Below are positions 13,496 through 24,662 of a DNA stretch of 64,000 nt, piece after piece. The translations under genes and the position numbers were made by a program. This stretch comes from Lojkania enalia (Eukaryota > Ascomycota > Dothideomycetes > Pleosporales): contig ML986580.1 of NCBI GenBank assembly GCA_010094045.1, positions 822,059-886,058 on the forward strand. Reading direction: 5' to 3'. Below the pieces are notes generated by a model. The model ran no database searches and was not told the DNA's origin. It saw only the letters and a list, made by a program, of their open reading frames with translations. Position 1 is the first letter of the stretch, and every line of letters begins with the position of its first letter.

Positions 13496-14158
13496 TCAAG
13501 TAGTAAACAGCGTATCTTCTTCTCTCAAGTACTCTCCAATATCTGCTTGCCTAAACGCGACGATGCCGGTCGGGTCCAATCGCCGCGCCTCTACCGTTGA
13601 TCGTGCACTAACGCCAAAACCCTAGGTACAACAGTCAGTATACATCAAGCCCCATTATGCAAGTTAGAGCCTACCAGTGGTGTATCGTTCATACTTAAGA
13701 CTACCACACCCTGGTGCTCAGGGCAATCGTCACTCCACCGTCCAATATGCGCCTTTAGCACATTTCCACCGTACAGAAACGGCATTTCGCCATTCGGCTT
13801 GACCCAGATCTTATAGCGCGCATGCGGAGCGATGACCGAAAGAGCGGTGATATGCAATCGGAATTTGCCCGTCTTCGTGATCTTTCCGAGGCACGTACCG
13901 AGGGAGAGGAGGTTGTCGCGTCTGACGGAGGTAGCGAGATTGGCTAGTGATTCGCGGACATAATAGATGCGGTCTTTCTGGGCGGACTATTAATTTTGCG
14001 CTTAGACATGTATGATACTTCTCCCATACCTGGACACGGAAGACATAGCGGTCCTCTTTAGACGAAGGGTCTGCGATGAGGTTTGATATGCCTTTCCCGC
14101 AGTATGTGGCAAGCTTCTCGAACAGCGTTTTCGTCTCGGTTTCCGTAAGAGGCCTCAT
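13496..14158 (-). CDS. NIP7: 60S ribosome biogenesis factor NIP7
   Basis: Three exons: 14158-14030, 13977-13675, 13621-13496 (185 residues, usual size for Nip7), with introns of 52 and 53 nt in phase 0. It starts [19 protein letters not shown], and the second exon begins [20 protein letters not shown]. The C-terminal PUA domain is clear ([20 protein letters not shown], then [20 protein letters not shown]). Nip7 binds pre-60S particles and is needed for 27S pre-rRNA processing. It is divergent from NOC3, another pre-60S factor. Confidence 0.95.
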
Positions 14159-14367
14159 TGCGGGGAAATCAAGTACTTTGTGAAAAAGTTTGGGATTGAT
14201 GCAGCGGAGAATTTAGCGGTAGTCGGAAATTCACAAAATTCCTGGACATCGGGAAAAATTACCCTGCACGCCGGTGCCAAGACCATCCAGACACATTTGG
14301 ATGAAAGCTTGTGAGGACCGTCCTCTCAATTATTTCCCCCCGCCGCACGCCCCTAGTTCACATCTGA
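14159..14367. promoter_or_regulatory. Compact divergent promoter NIP7 / NOC3
   Basis: Only 209 bp separates the two ATGs. The segment contains GAAAAATT (14253-14260), which resembles the core of the fungal ribosomal RNA-processing element, and a pyrimidine-rich tract just before the NOC3 ATG. Shared control of two pre-60S factors is an inference from position. Confidence 0.55.
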
Positions 14368-16431
14368 ATGTCGCGCATACCAGCCGCGAAGCGACGACGA
14401 TTGTCCCCGTCGGACACCGATGATGCGGGTTCTCCGCCGCCGAAAGATCACAAGTCAAGCTTTACATCGAGCGCCGCAAAATGGGACCTCGAGCAGGATT
14501 ATGAACGGAAACCGAGGAAAATTAAGAAGCAGAAAGAAAATGGGAAATTACCAGTTAGGACTGCAGAGGGATGGATACAACCAAAAGCTGCCCCTGAGGT
14601 CCGTCAAGAGGATGAGTCCGATAGCTTTCTCGGATTGGAGAGCGAGGGTGAAGCAGAAATCGACGAGGAGCAAGTGGTGGAAGAAGAGAAGCCGAAATTG
14701 TCACAACGGCAGCAAATAATAGAGGCTAAAGAGGAACTTGCGCGGATCGCAAGCCTTCTCAACGAAGATCCTGAAGAGCACATTGGAGCCTTGAAGACGT
14801 TGTCACACATCGCTGCTTCTGAGAATGCCTCGGTTAGAAAGCTAGCGTTGGCCTCACAGGTGGCTGTCTTCAAGAACTTGATCCCCGGTTACCGTATTCG
14901 ACCGCTGTCCGAGGAGGTCATGAACGAGAAGGTATCTAAGGAAGTACGAAAGCTTCGGAATTTTGAGCAAAAGCTTGTCTCTAGCTACCAAACCTATATT
15001 CAAGAACTTAGTAAGCTAGCAAAATCAAGTGGCAGCTCTACAGTAGAGAGCTCTGCAGGCCTGGCTACTGTGGCCATTGGCTGTGCCTGCAACCTTCTCA
15101 TGGAAGTACCTCACTTCAATTTTAGAGGTGATCTCTTGCAGATCGTGGTTGGCAAATTAAGTATTAAACACGTGGACGGCGATTTTATCAAGTGCAGGCA
15201 GACAATCGAGGCGCTCTTTAAAAATGACGAAGACGGCAACGCTTCATTGGATGCTGTTACCATGTTGACCAAGATGATGAAAGCCAAAAACTACGATGTT
15301 GATGAGAGTGTTCTCAACACGTTCCTACACCTTCGACTTTTATCCGAGTTCTCATTTAAAGCCTCATACAATGCCGTGGATAAGCCCACGGATGAACAGT
15401 ACGCAGGCAAGAAAATCAAACAGAAGCGGGAGTTCCGGACAAAAAAGCTGCGCAAGTTATTAAAAGAGCGGAAAGCAATTGAGAAGGAGATGAGAGAGGC
15501 CGATGCGACAGTTGGTCAGGAGGAGCGAGAGAGAATGCAAGCCGAGACACTTAAAATGGTCTTCGTTGCCTATTTCCGAATACTGAAAGCACGACCTCAG
15601 AAGTTGATGGGTGCTGTTCTGGAAGGACTAGCTAGATATGCCCACCTCATCAACCAGGACTTCTTCGGCGATATACTGGAAGCATTGCGGGATCTGATCA
15701 CCTCGGCTGAACTGTCTGCAACTGGAGAAAACTATGACGATTCTGACGATGCTGAAGATGCTAAAGATGCTGAAAAAGACGAGGAAGATGCATCTCAGGG
15801 CAGCGCGACACGAGAATCACTTCTCTGTGTTATAACTGCATTTGCCCTTCTGCAAGGACAGGACGCCTCTGCGGCCGCTTCGGCCCTCAAATTAGACTTG
15901 AGCTTCTTCATTATGCACCTCTACCGCACACTCCATCCTGTCTCCCTCAATCCGGATCTTGAGCTGGGCCCTAAATCGCTTCACCTCCCAGATCCCAATT
16001 CGCCAGACTCTCCTGCTCAAAACACCCCAATTAACAAGGTCAATGTGCAGACCACTATCGTCTTACTCATTAGATCCTTGTCTTCAGTCCTATTACCAGC
16101 GACTTCTCTTCAGGCAGTGCCACCGGTTCGAGTTGCAGCATTCTGCAAACAGTTAATGACGATATCTCTCCAACTACCTGAGAAATCTTGCATCGCAATG
16201 CTCGGTCTGCTTAACAAAGTAACTAAAACCCATGGTCGTAAGGTTTGCGCGATATGGAACACTGAAGAACGACGAGGCGATGGTATTTTCGATGTCTTGA
16301 AGACAGAGATCGAAGGAAGCAATCCTTTTGCGGCTACAGTCTGGGAAGGTGAAATTCTGCGCAAACACTACTGCCCTACTGTCAGAGATGCCGTTTCCGG
16401 AATAGAAAAGAATATCCTAGAGGCAAGATAG
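14368..16431 (+). CDS. NOC3: Nucleolar complex-associated protein 3 (Noc3)
   Basis: Single exon, 687 residues. It has a basic N-terminus (MSRIPAAKRRRLSPSD), an acidic stretch, then the Noc3 domain from about residue 118 (ELARIASLLNEDPEEHIGAL through VFKNLIPGYRIRPLSEEV). The C-terminal half is a CBF/Mak21-type helical-repeat region with an acidic insert (DDSDDAEDAKDAEKDEEDA). It ends at a cluster typical of the family (WEGEILRKHYCPTVRD). Noc3 works with Noc2 in export of pre-60S subunits and has also been linked to DNA replication initiation in yeast. The start is supported by the short divergent spacing from NIP7 and by homology-like sequence at the N-terminus. Confidence 0.95.
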   Translation: MSRIPAAKRRRLSPSDTDDAGSPPPKDHKSSFTSSAAKWDLEQDYERKPRKIKKQKENGKLPVRTAEGWIQPKAAPEVRQEDESDSFLGLESEGEAEIDEEQVVEEEKPKLSQRQQIIEAKEELARIASLLNEDPEEHIGALKTLSHIAASENASVRKLALASQVAVFKNLIPGYRIRPLSEEVMNEKVSKEVRKLRNFEQKLVSSYQTYIQELSKLAKSSGSSTVESSAGLATVAIGCACNLLMEVPHFNFRGDLLQIVVGKLSIKHVDGDFIKCRQTIEALFKNDEDGNASLDAVTMLTKMMKAKNYDVDESVLNTFLHLRLLSEFSFKASYNAVDKPTDEQYAGKKIKQKREFRTKKLRKLLKERKAIEKEMREADATVGQEERERMQAETLKMVFVAYFRILKARPQKLMGAVLEGLARYAHLINQDFFGDILEALRDLITSAELSATGENYDDSDDAEDAKDAEKDEEDASQGSATRESLLCVITAFALLQGQDASAAASALKLDLSFFIMHLYRTLHPVSLNPDLELGPKSLHLPDPNSPDSPAQNTPINKVNVQTTIVLLIRSLSSVLLPATSLQAVPPVRVAAFCKQLMTISLQLPEKSCIAMLGLLNKVTKTHGRKVCAIWNTEERRGDGIFDVLKTEIEGSNPFAATVWEGEILRKHYCPTVRDAVSGIEKNILEAR

Positions 16432-19430
16432 CTAAGTCGTGATAAAATGCTTGGATATAGAAAACATTATAGATGTCTTTACGTTCCCATTTTAGCAGCG
16501 GTCCTCCCGAATCCAAATCTTGAAAACTATAACAGACGACTGCTACAAGTGAAACCTTGTCTTGCTCGGAAGCCTTGCCAGTGGCATCTCGATTGCGGGC
16601 TATCAGAGTCTTATCAAGATATTCCCGACGATAATTTTGCACGGCGAAGCGTAGCTAGCTTGAGGAACGAGGGCTTATTCGAGGCTTTTTTTTTTTTAAT
16701 TCCGGGGTTTCATAATATTGCACAAAAACCTTAGCCCGAATGCTTGTATATGAAGGCCAGGTATTAGAGGCATGATAAAGCAGTGTCTCACTTCCACCAA
16801 GCCCGGTGCCCTGCTTCCGTCAGAGAATGCAACGAACGGATCGAACTCGCATTTAAGTAAGGGGATGAGGTACATAAAAGGGGCTTAACTTTCCGATTCA
16901 AAGTCCTGCGTATTCTGCTATCGGAGTACGTTATCTGCACAATCCGTCTTAAATTAAATGCAGTTCATACAACATTTCCAGCGCCCGCCACTTTCCACCC
17001 CAATGGAGACCGCGACTCTACCCTCGTCGTGGGCCTCTTTCAAGCGTACAAAACGTCAAAAAATTCTGCCTCCTCGTCAAATTCTGGGAGTCTCATGATG
17101 GCACAGAAGACTGCAATTAGAGTATCCATCAGTGATGTTGATCTGATTGCTCTCATCTATCGTCAGCTTAACGTTACGGTGGCGAAGACAAAGACGGGCA
17201 GATTGCATAGTATTCACGAAAGCAAGATAGAAGATACGAGGTGGCACATGCCGAAGAACTATAATGTATGAGATGCGTCATAATCCGCTATCAAAATGCC
17301 GTAAAGCCGTCCTCAGCAACAACCTGTAGAATTGCCGAATGCTATGCCTGATGCTATGCTTGATCTAATTGTGCGATGACGTACCACAAGGGAACACTAA
17401 GAAGGATTTTAGATTAAGGGAGAGTAGAGACTCCAAGGACGTACCTCCATTCCCTTAGCCAAGCTACAGCATTTTTTGACACATCCTTCCAAACTGCGCA
17501 ACAAATATCTCCAACAAGATGTTAACCCAGAGTACCTCACGACGGATTATGTCCACTCCCGGGACAATGGGCGGAAGAATGGAGGGACAGGAGTGTATTT
17601 TGAAAGACATATCTTGACGAATCAAGCAGGGGTTGTGGTGAGGGGTCAAATTGGGGATGGAGAGATAACCCCGACACACGTGAGAACCTTGCCAGTAAGC
17701 TACCCATTCTAGCCTCCAAGGTGATTACGACCCGTAGGAACTCTGCGTGCCACCCTCGGGCCTGCAAGTGTGCCTGGTTTAATGAGATGGGCACCAATAT
17801 GTTCCACGTGATTACTTCTTTCACGAACCCTGGAGATAGCGTGAGCCTTAGTCGGTATCGACGCTGTAGGAGCAACCATCAATGATACTATCTATTCGAT
17901 GTCATCTAAGAGTGATAGATACTGCATATCGCACCTAGCCAATCCTCAACCATGTGCTCGGCTCGCTACTTAACACACCTCAGATATAGGAGACTTGCAG
18001 AGTTTGATAACCAGGTCAAGCACACTAATTTTGAGCATACACTTTAAGATCTTTCCCAAGAATTTGGCCTGCGAACGCTGTGTTACCAATGATTCCGCAC
18101 GATTACCCTCTACCAGATCCTCTCTCTGGTAGACAATTTCCCCCCGCAAAATCTCGCATCGGCTATCTGAGTTTGCCAAGTTAGATTGAAATGCCAAGAT
18201 TTAAGGATCGACCCTCGGATACAAGGACATCGGGTGAATTGATGAATAATGCGACACTTCCAGATGGCCCGATAGCCAACCCGTCCTGGACGGTAACTGC
18301 CAGCTTACAAGGTTCAAAATATATATACACTCAAGGTCAAACAAAGCTTTGTTAGTTTGTCGTATTCGCGTCCTACAGTATGTGCCTCACGCTTGGCAGC
18401 AAGGTTCACAAATTAACACTACTGCCGGTAGAATACTGCGCATAGCAGATATAATGCAGATGGACAAATCATAATTCTTCACGCGCGGCTTAGTTGACAT
18501 CGACAACGTGGTCGACCCAACTGCCTAATTTTATGCCGGCTTTTCGAAGTTCACTGACCTGCGGTCGTTAACCTCGATCATATCCCAGTCTGTTACTTTA
18601 ATCAAGATTGAAGCGTAAGTCTTCCTGGAAGTTTCAACAGTGTCTTTTTCAGTGTGCTAATTGTGACTTGAAGGTGGTTTGGCCGAGGCGTTATGTGCAA
18701 CGACTGAATCATTTCTCTGAGTTTACCAAGGGCTTCACCTTCATAATTAAGAGATTAGCACAAGCTCGAATTCAGAGTTGCGACATTGAGATTGGCTATT
18801 CAGCCCCTCACCCAAAGCTAAGCTCTATCTTTGGAGGCCGGAGATTGCTTCTAGGGCAAGGCGACAGTACACCGACTTGGCAACATAACGCCGCACAGGG
18901 GCCTCTCCGACAAACGTATTACTCCCCTATGCGCATAACCGTTCATGAACACCTTCTCGACTCCGACTGATTCCATGGAATCCTGAGTCACAATCCCCGC
19001 TTCCCCCAAAACATAAAATCCCTAGTATCTTTTTCCATCTCCAATAATCAAACGGCACACTTTTGAGTGCAATCATATCCATTGGAAACGCAGTGCCGAC
19101 CAAAGTTTACTCTTCTCCAATTTTCTTACCCCACAGCTCCCAGTCATGCGCAAATTGGCATTCATCTGCCGAGCCTATCACATGAATGGACTGATACTCA
19201 TGTTTGGTGACCGCGAGCCTCCAATATTTCATTGATTGCGATCTCATATAACGCCTTCCCTTTGTTGTGCCATATACCGACTTTCGACGGGTCGGAGATC
19301 CGATTGCCATGGAGCCCAAGTACAAGGAGGCTTACTCAAGATTACAGATTAGTATAAGATGAGAAAGTTCTTCTCCAAATGTTTTCCTCTTGTATGGTAA
19401 GAACGAGTTGGCGATTCATCTTCGTTCATA
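16432..19430. other. 3-kb gene-poor stretch upstream of tyrosinase
   Basis: AT-leaning DNA with only short frames. Small frames at 17476-17712, 18608-18970 (+) and 19107-19325 (-) look protein-like in places, but no domain, splice structure or start context supports them. A TATAAG sequence at 19353-19358 lies about 75 bp upstream of the tyrosinase ATG and may be its TATA element. Confidence 0.45.
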
Positions 19431-20817
19431 ATGGTGGGTTCCATCTCTCTTCGAGGGCTCTATGTTCTCCTGGTGTCGATTTCATTTCTTTCTACACTCT
19501 GTATTGCGGATGCAGTTGGCGATCTGCAAGCCAAAGGTCGGCCCAATATCGATGCTGCGATAGCAAAGTCGAAGACATGTACGAAGGAAAAGCTTCAGGT
19601 GCGGAAGGAGTGGTAAGATACAATCGATATAGTCATCTAAGGTAGCTCACTGATGCATTACTATAGGGGAAGCATCACCGCGGCTGAGAAAAAAGCTTAT
19701 ATTGCCGCTGTTCTCTGTACGATCCACTCTTACAACGCTCCTGACTATATGCACTAACGGTTTGCAAGGTCTCACTCAGAAACCGTCGAAGTTAGACCCG
19801 ACCAAGTACCCTGGGGCAAAAACCCGCTACGACGACTTCGTTGCCGTACATATGAACCAAACTCTGAGCATCCACGGAACCGTATGACGCTCGCCTTGAA
19901 TTTTATATAGTGCTTATGATGCTAATATAGTTCTTAGGCCAACTTTCTATCATGGCATAGATACTATACCTGGTCATACGAGCAGTCTCTTAGGACTGAG
20001 TGCGGATATACTGGTACTCAACCGGTAGGCGTTCATAATTTTTTCCTTGGCAAAACTAACTGACTACCATTGTAGTACTGGGACTGGGGTAGATGGGCAG
20101 AGAGTCCAGAAACCTCACCCATATTTGATGGCAGCGACACCAGTATGAGCGGCCAAGGAGCAAAGGTCACACATTCAAGTAATGGAATAAAGCCTGCTGG
20201 CAATGGAGGAGGATGTATTGAGACGGGACCGTTCAAGAACATGACTGTCAATCTAGGGTATATCAAAATACCTCCCAAACATACCCCCGCTCAGAATCCT
20301 GACAGACTTCAGGCCCCTAGCAGCTATGCGAGACACAACACCACCTCGAAATCCTCGCACCGACGGCATGGGTTACAACCCACGTTGCATCAAGCGCGAC
20401 ATCTCAAACTACCTCACCACCCGCGACGCAACGACCGCTCAAATCGCAGCCCTCATCACAAGCTCTGCAGACATCGGCACCTTCCAAAACCAGATGCAAG
20501 CCGGTAATGGCGTGCATCCTGCAGGCCACTTCACCATCTCCGGAGACCCGGGTTCCGACTTCTATGTGTCACCAGGTGATCCCGCCTTCTGGCTGCACCA
20601 CTCCATGATTGACAGGGTCTGGTATATCTGGCAGTCGCAAGACTTTGCAAATAGAGAGCAGGTCATTGCGGGCGGAACGAGCATGATGATGGGCGGTGGC
20701 AAAGGCACATTGGAAGATGTGGTTAATATGGATGTTGTCAACGTCGACGGAAAGAGCTATAAGATCAAGGAGTTGGTCAGTACGGTTGAAGGACCGTTTT
20801 GCTATGTCTTCGAATAG
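19431..20817 (+). CDS. Secreted tyrosinase / catechol-oxidase-type copper enzyme
   Basis: Six exons: 19431-19612, 19667-19716, 19769-19881, 19938-20024, 20076-20257, 20313-20817 (1119 nt, 372 residues), with introns of 51-56 nt. The N-terminus is a plausible signal peptide (LRGLYVLLVSISFLSTLCIA). The CuA ligands are His105, His113 and His122 (VHMN, SIHGT, SWHRYY). The CuB site is HPAGH (His273, His277) plus WLHHSMIDRVW (His300/301). YWDWGRWAES follows CuA, as is usual. It lacks the long C-terminal shielding domain of classical cytosolic tyrosinases, placing it with the short secreted fungal forms that oxidise phenols or diphenols. Possible roles are pigment formation or phenol detoxification; no metabolite-cluster partner genes flank it. 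Confidence 0.92.
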
Positions 20818-22264
20818 TTTCAGAGTTAACAAAGTGGATAAGAAGGGTGCTAGATAGCCATAAAGCTATAATAACCCCCTTTGCCATTTTTGAGGATCGA
20901 ACTGCTCTATATGTCGTATACGAGTGAGGCTAGATATACTCATATTGCCACTCTCCATGACGAATATAGTCAGAAGCAAGAAGTCAGGACTAGCTTTTAG
21001 CCATCAGCCATCCGAGTAGAATCATTAGGAAACTCGCAGAGAGTCTTTAGTTCAAAAAGCCACTTCTCGTGCACATGAAAAATTCGGAGCCATCAAGCCG
21101 ATGAGTGAAAATACCCTCCTCGCCGCGCCTCAAAGTTCCCCAAATTTGGGGGTGAAGGGAGGCGGGGCAGCCATTTCAATTCTCCTAATCAGGCAACTTT
21201 GTGACGCCCGTTGAATACAGTGTAAATGTTCTCTTCAGGGCTAGTGGGAGATCTGCCAAGACGCTAGAGCCACTAGCGCAGTCCCGTGCTCTCGCGCCCG
21301 TCGCTAAACATATCGCGTTGGAAGCTCCCTCTTACTTTCTCCTCACACGCCACAACCCGAGCAACATGTAAGTACCTACCCTATCCACCTCAACCACGTT
21401 ACCGCCTTCATGCTGCCACCTTCTCCCTTTCCCCTTCGCTGACAATCCCCTCGATCCCGATGAACGACAAAACTTTAGGCACAGAGAACCATAAGTTTCT
21501 TGAAAACCGTCGGTTCTCAATGTGCTGTTTGAACGGAAAGCGGAGGGAGTGCTCTACCACCCTAGGTAGACATAATCGCCCTGAGCTGTTTTCGGGCCGC
21601 CGGGCGGTTTTGCTGCAACGGTACCACGTCACTTACCCCGGTCGCCCAACCGCCCCTACCGCGCAATGCGGACAATGTAAAAGGGTCGAAGCGCCTTCAC
21701 CTACCCTCCGGTAGCTGTTGTGTCAGCTAATGACGACTACAACTGTAGTTTTCAATCCAAGCGCCCTGTTTGGTGGGGGTGTCGATCACTTGTCGTTGGG
21801 CGGCCTGCGAGGTTCGTGACTGTGAGTGGTGTACCATGTCTTCTACCCTCTGGCTGGCAACAGTCAGAGTTGATATGGGTCCGATGATGAGATATTGCCA
21901 AAGTTGAGATAGAGCCCCGTCCCTCAGTCCACAGGTCACTATGGTTGAGTGCGATTGGTGGCTCTACGCTGATAACGGCTTCTTTAAGCGCAGAGAGCTA
22001 ATCTGAGGATCACAAACTTACCTCTATCAGTTTAAAGCATTAATTAATTCAAGCACTTGTTTCAAACGTGTCTTTCTTGTGAATTTGAGTGATGTCGTGT
22101 GTATGAATTGCATGCTAGGAGAGTATCTGTTGTAACAAAACGGACTGTGAGACCTGGTATGAACATCATGAGGGTCACTTTTCAATCCAACCCAGTGAAA
22201 ACCAATTGCGAGACAAGCCTTCTTCCCCGTTTCTTCAATCTCAAAACCCACTCGTCCCCCCAAT
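20818..22264. other. Gene-free stretch after tyrosinase
   Basis: About 1.45 kb. It contains a pyrimidine-rich segment around 21290-21470 resembling a 5' leader (ending ACATGTAAGTACC at 21363-21375, a donor-like site), but no exon that continues it can be found. The frame at 21286-21714 has no recognisable product. Confidence 0.45.
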
Positions 22265-23453
22265 TTAAAACCTATCCCTCTGCCTCGTCCGGTAGATAGT
22301 GAAACCGACATACGCGCCCGTAAGGGCTAGTCCAAAAAGCACAAATTTCATGAAGAACCAGGTCCAACTACCGCCTTCCTTCTTCGGGGTAAACGAGCTA
22401 GTGCTTCCAGCGGCACCCTTTACCGCGGCTCCAGCATTTGAGCCAGTGTTATGTTGATAGAGGTTTAAGGTCTTAACGGTGATGATGTCGTGATTATCAG
22501 AAAGCTCGCCGGTCTCAGCGGAAAAGCCTAGGTAAGCCACGGGCGGGACTTTGAAGTCAGGAATCTCAAAGCACTCGGTCCATTCGTCCTCAGCCTTGTA
22601 CTGGAGGTCGAGCTTCAAGGATTTGTCCGCGAAGTATGTGAAGCGGGCTTTGGTGGGGATGTTGGCATTGCGGATGCCACGGGCCTATTGCGATTAGCAC
22701 AGCCTATCTACTCTCGTAGTAGCACGGTAGGACGTACGGAGCACCCCGCAAGCTCATTTGCCTTGCCATCATTGTCCTTGTCATAAGCTGTTTGCCCGTC
22801 GCCATTCATAGCCATAATATAAGGGAAGACAGTGCCTGGCCGATTGTTCTTATAGGTATCGAAGAAGACGCCAAGCCCCTCAAACTTGTCCGCAGATCCA
22901 AAAACATTTCCACCTTGTGCGCGGCCCTTGGTAAGCCACATAGCAAAGCCGTCGCCGTATAGGTTGCCTTGGCCATGTATCTTAAATTCAACCATGATCT
23001 AGTCGCGTGAGCAAACAATTTACCCCAGAGTCGCCCGTTATGTGCATACCTCCCAGTTCGTTGCTGTTAGAGGCACTCTTGAGAATATCCATCCCGATCG
23101 CGAAGGCTTATCCGAAGCAAGGCGGATGTATCTGTCTGTTCGAATAATGGTGTCGTCGCCAAAGTCCCACCAGCGGCTTTGCATATCTGAGTCAAGGTAG
23201 GGCTAGACAATTCCGTCAGATACATTGCATCCAAATCTCGGGGGTTTGTGCGTAGTCGTTGTTAACTCACAGGTTCGAGGCTGTGCGTCCGGAGCTGTAT
23301 TCAATTAGAACTCTATCAAATAGGGTCTGTCCTTCTTTTCTAACTCACAGAAATGGCCTTAACATCGGGATGTTCGCTCAGCCCTAGCCCGAACACGCCC
23401 CCGAAGCTCCCTGCCAGCAGGCACAAGCTCGACCACGGCTTATGAAATAGCAT
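22265..23453 (-). CDS. L-type (legume-like) lectin, VIP36/EMP47-like cargo receptor
   Basis: Five exons, 5' to 3' on minus: 23453-23349, 23294-23271 (24 nt), 23202-23050, 22998-22738, 22684-22265; 320 residues, all junctions in phase 0. It starts with a signal peptide (WSSLCLLAGSFGGVFGLG). The lectin fold follows (LRTHSLEPPYLDSDMQSRWW, then NLYGDGFAMWLT and GVFFDTYKNN, which includes the Ca2+/sugar-binding region). A stalk and one membrane span near the C-terminus (FFMKFVLFGLALTGAYVGF) leave a short basic tail RTRQRDRF. Such proteins carry glycoproteins between ER and Golgi. There is no KKxx retrieval signal; the terminal Phe may be an export signal. Confidence 0.92.
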
Positions 23454-23862
23454 GTTGTACCTTGCTACTCCAGCTCAAGAAAGAATGGAAGGGCGAAGAC
23501 TAAGCTTACGCAATTGAATAATGGACAGCGCCCCAGGTGGGCCAGTGATAAGCAAGCTATGAGAAGAGAAGAATGGCAGTCGTGAGCAACATAAAGAACT
23601 GTTGGACGGGGCGGTGGACAAAGTCGATGCACTGAAGTCGGTGGTGAGTTCGTGGCCTTTCCGCGATGCGGTCCAGGGTCGATTGGCGGCCGGCTCGTGC
23701 GCCATCGCTAGCTCTAGGAACTGGGGTCCAGGGTACGCCTAGAAAGCGCCGCTGCAGTCGACGTCGTGAAGCTTCTAATTTTCCTCCACGACATCTAACT
23801 GCTCTTCGGCCCGCTACCATCCCATTTGTATCCGATACTTTACAACACCAAACACCAGCAAG
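23454..23862. promoter_or_regulatory. Divergent lectin / TIM13 intergenic region
   Basis: 409 bp between two divergent ATGs, presumed to contain both promoters. I recognise no individual element. Confidence 0.45.
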
Positions 23863-24254
23863 ATGGACTCGTTGGGCGCGCAAGGCTTGAGTGCCTATTC
23901 CAATGACCCCAAAACCCAGATCATGCGCCAGATCCAGCAGGAAGCCAATATGCAGAACGCGCGCATACTTGTCGAGGTGCGTCCTCAACAATCGGCAGCA
24001 TCGGCGCTTTTGAAGCCGGCATCTTGGTGTCTGCGGGATTTCGATTTGCTGATTCTCACTAGAAACTCAATGAGCATTGCTTCGAACGTTGTGTTCCGAA
24101 ACCCGGCTCTTCCCTCTCTAAAGGCGAGGAGACCTGCTTTACCGCCTGCATGGAAAAATACATGACCGCTTGGAACACTGTCTCGAAGCAGTATGTTGCT
24201 CGGATACAAAAGGAGTCGCAGCAGGCTGGCCTAGGAGGATCAACGGGCTTGTAA
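23863..24254 (+). CDS. TIM13: Mitochondrial intermembrane-space chaperone Tim13
   Basis: Two exons, 23863-23976 and 24063-24254, 101 residues. Small-Tim features are explicit: twin CX3C motifs (HCFERCVPKPG and TCFTACMEKY) flanked by helices (IMRQIQQEANMQNARILVEK, TAWNTVSKQYVARIQKE). Tim13 pairs with Tim8 to chaperone hydrophobic precursors across the intermembrane space; oxidation by Mia40 forms the two disulfides. The intron of 86 nt falls in phase 0 just before the first CX3C helix. It is divergent from the lectin gene and convergent with NUC1. Confidence 0.95.
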
Positions 24255-24662
24255 GAATGGGTTGAAGCGCTAATGGGATGTGCGACGGAAAATCCCGACT
24301 CTTGAAAATGGCGAATCCTATTTTACATTCGCTTTTCGATTAGATTCTTGCGGATTAGACGAATTGCTCTGTACGATAGAACAGTGGGTGGCATCAAGAG
24401 TCCCGAGGGCTTCATAGAATTTGGGGGGGAAAGGGGGGGAACGGCTACCTGGTATCTCTCATCGAGGCAAAAATCATTTGAAGTGTATTATACTGTGTGC
24501 AATATCGCAATCAAAATGGTATAATATGATCGTTCGCTCAGTGACCGTAAATATGCTTGCATGCTCGCCAACCAACATGCGGCGAAGAAACTCCGCCCTA
24601 TGCCAATGCGTAAAATTCTAATGTACATACGACTTACAAAGCCGGAGATGTGGCCAGCGAGA
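24255..24662. other. Convergent intergenic region TIM13 / NUC1
   Basis: About 410 bp of 3'-flanking sequence with a G-rich run near 24422-24439. No gene seen. Confidence 0.5.

Noticed and set aside
19107..19325. Minus-strand frame ending WELWGKKIGEE that looks protein-like
   Set aside because: Only about 70 codons, with no splice partners or domain; not enough to call a gene.
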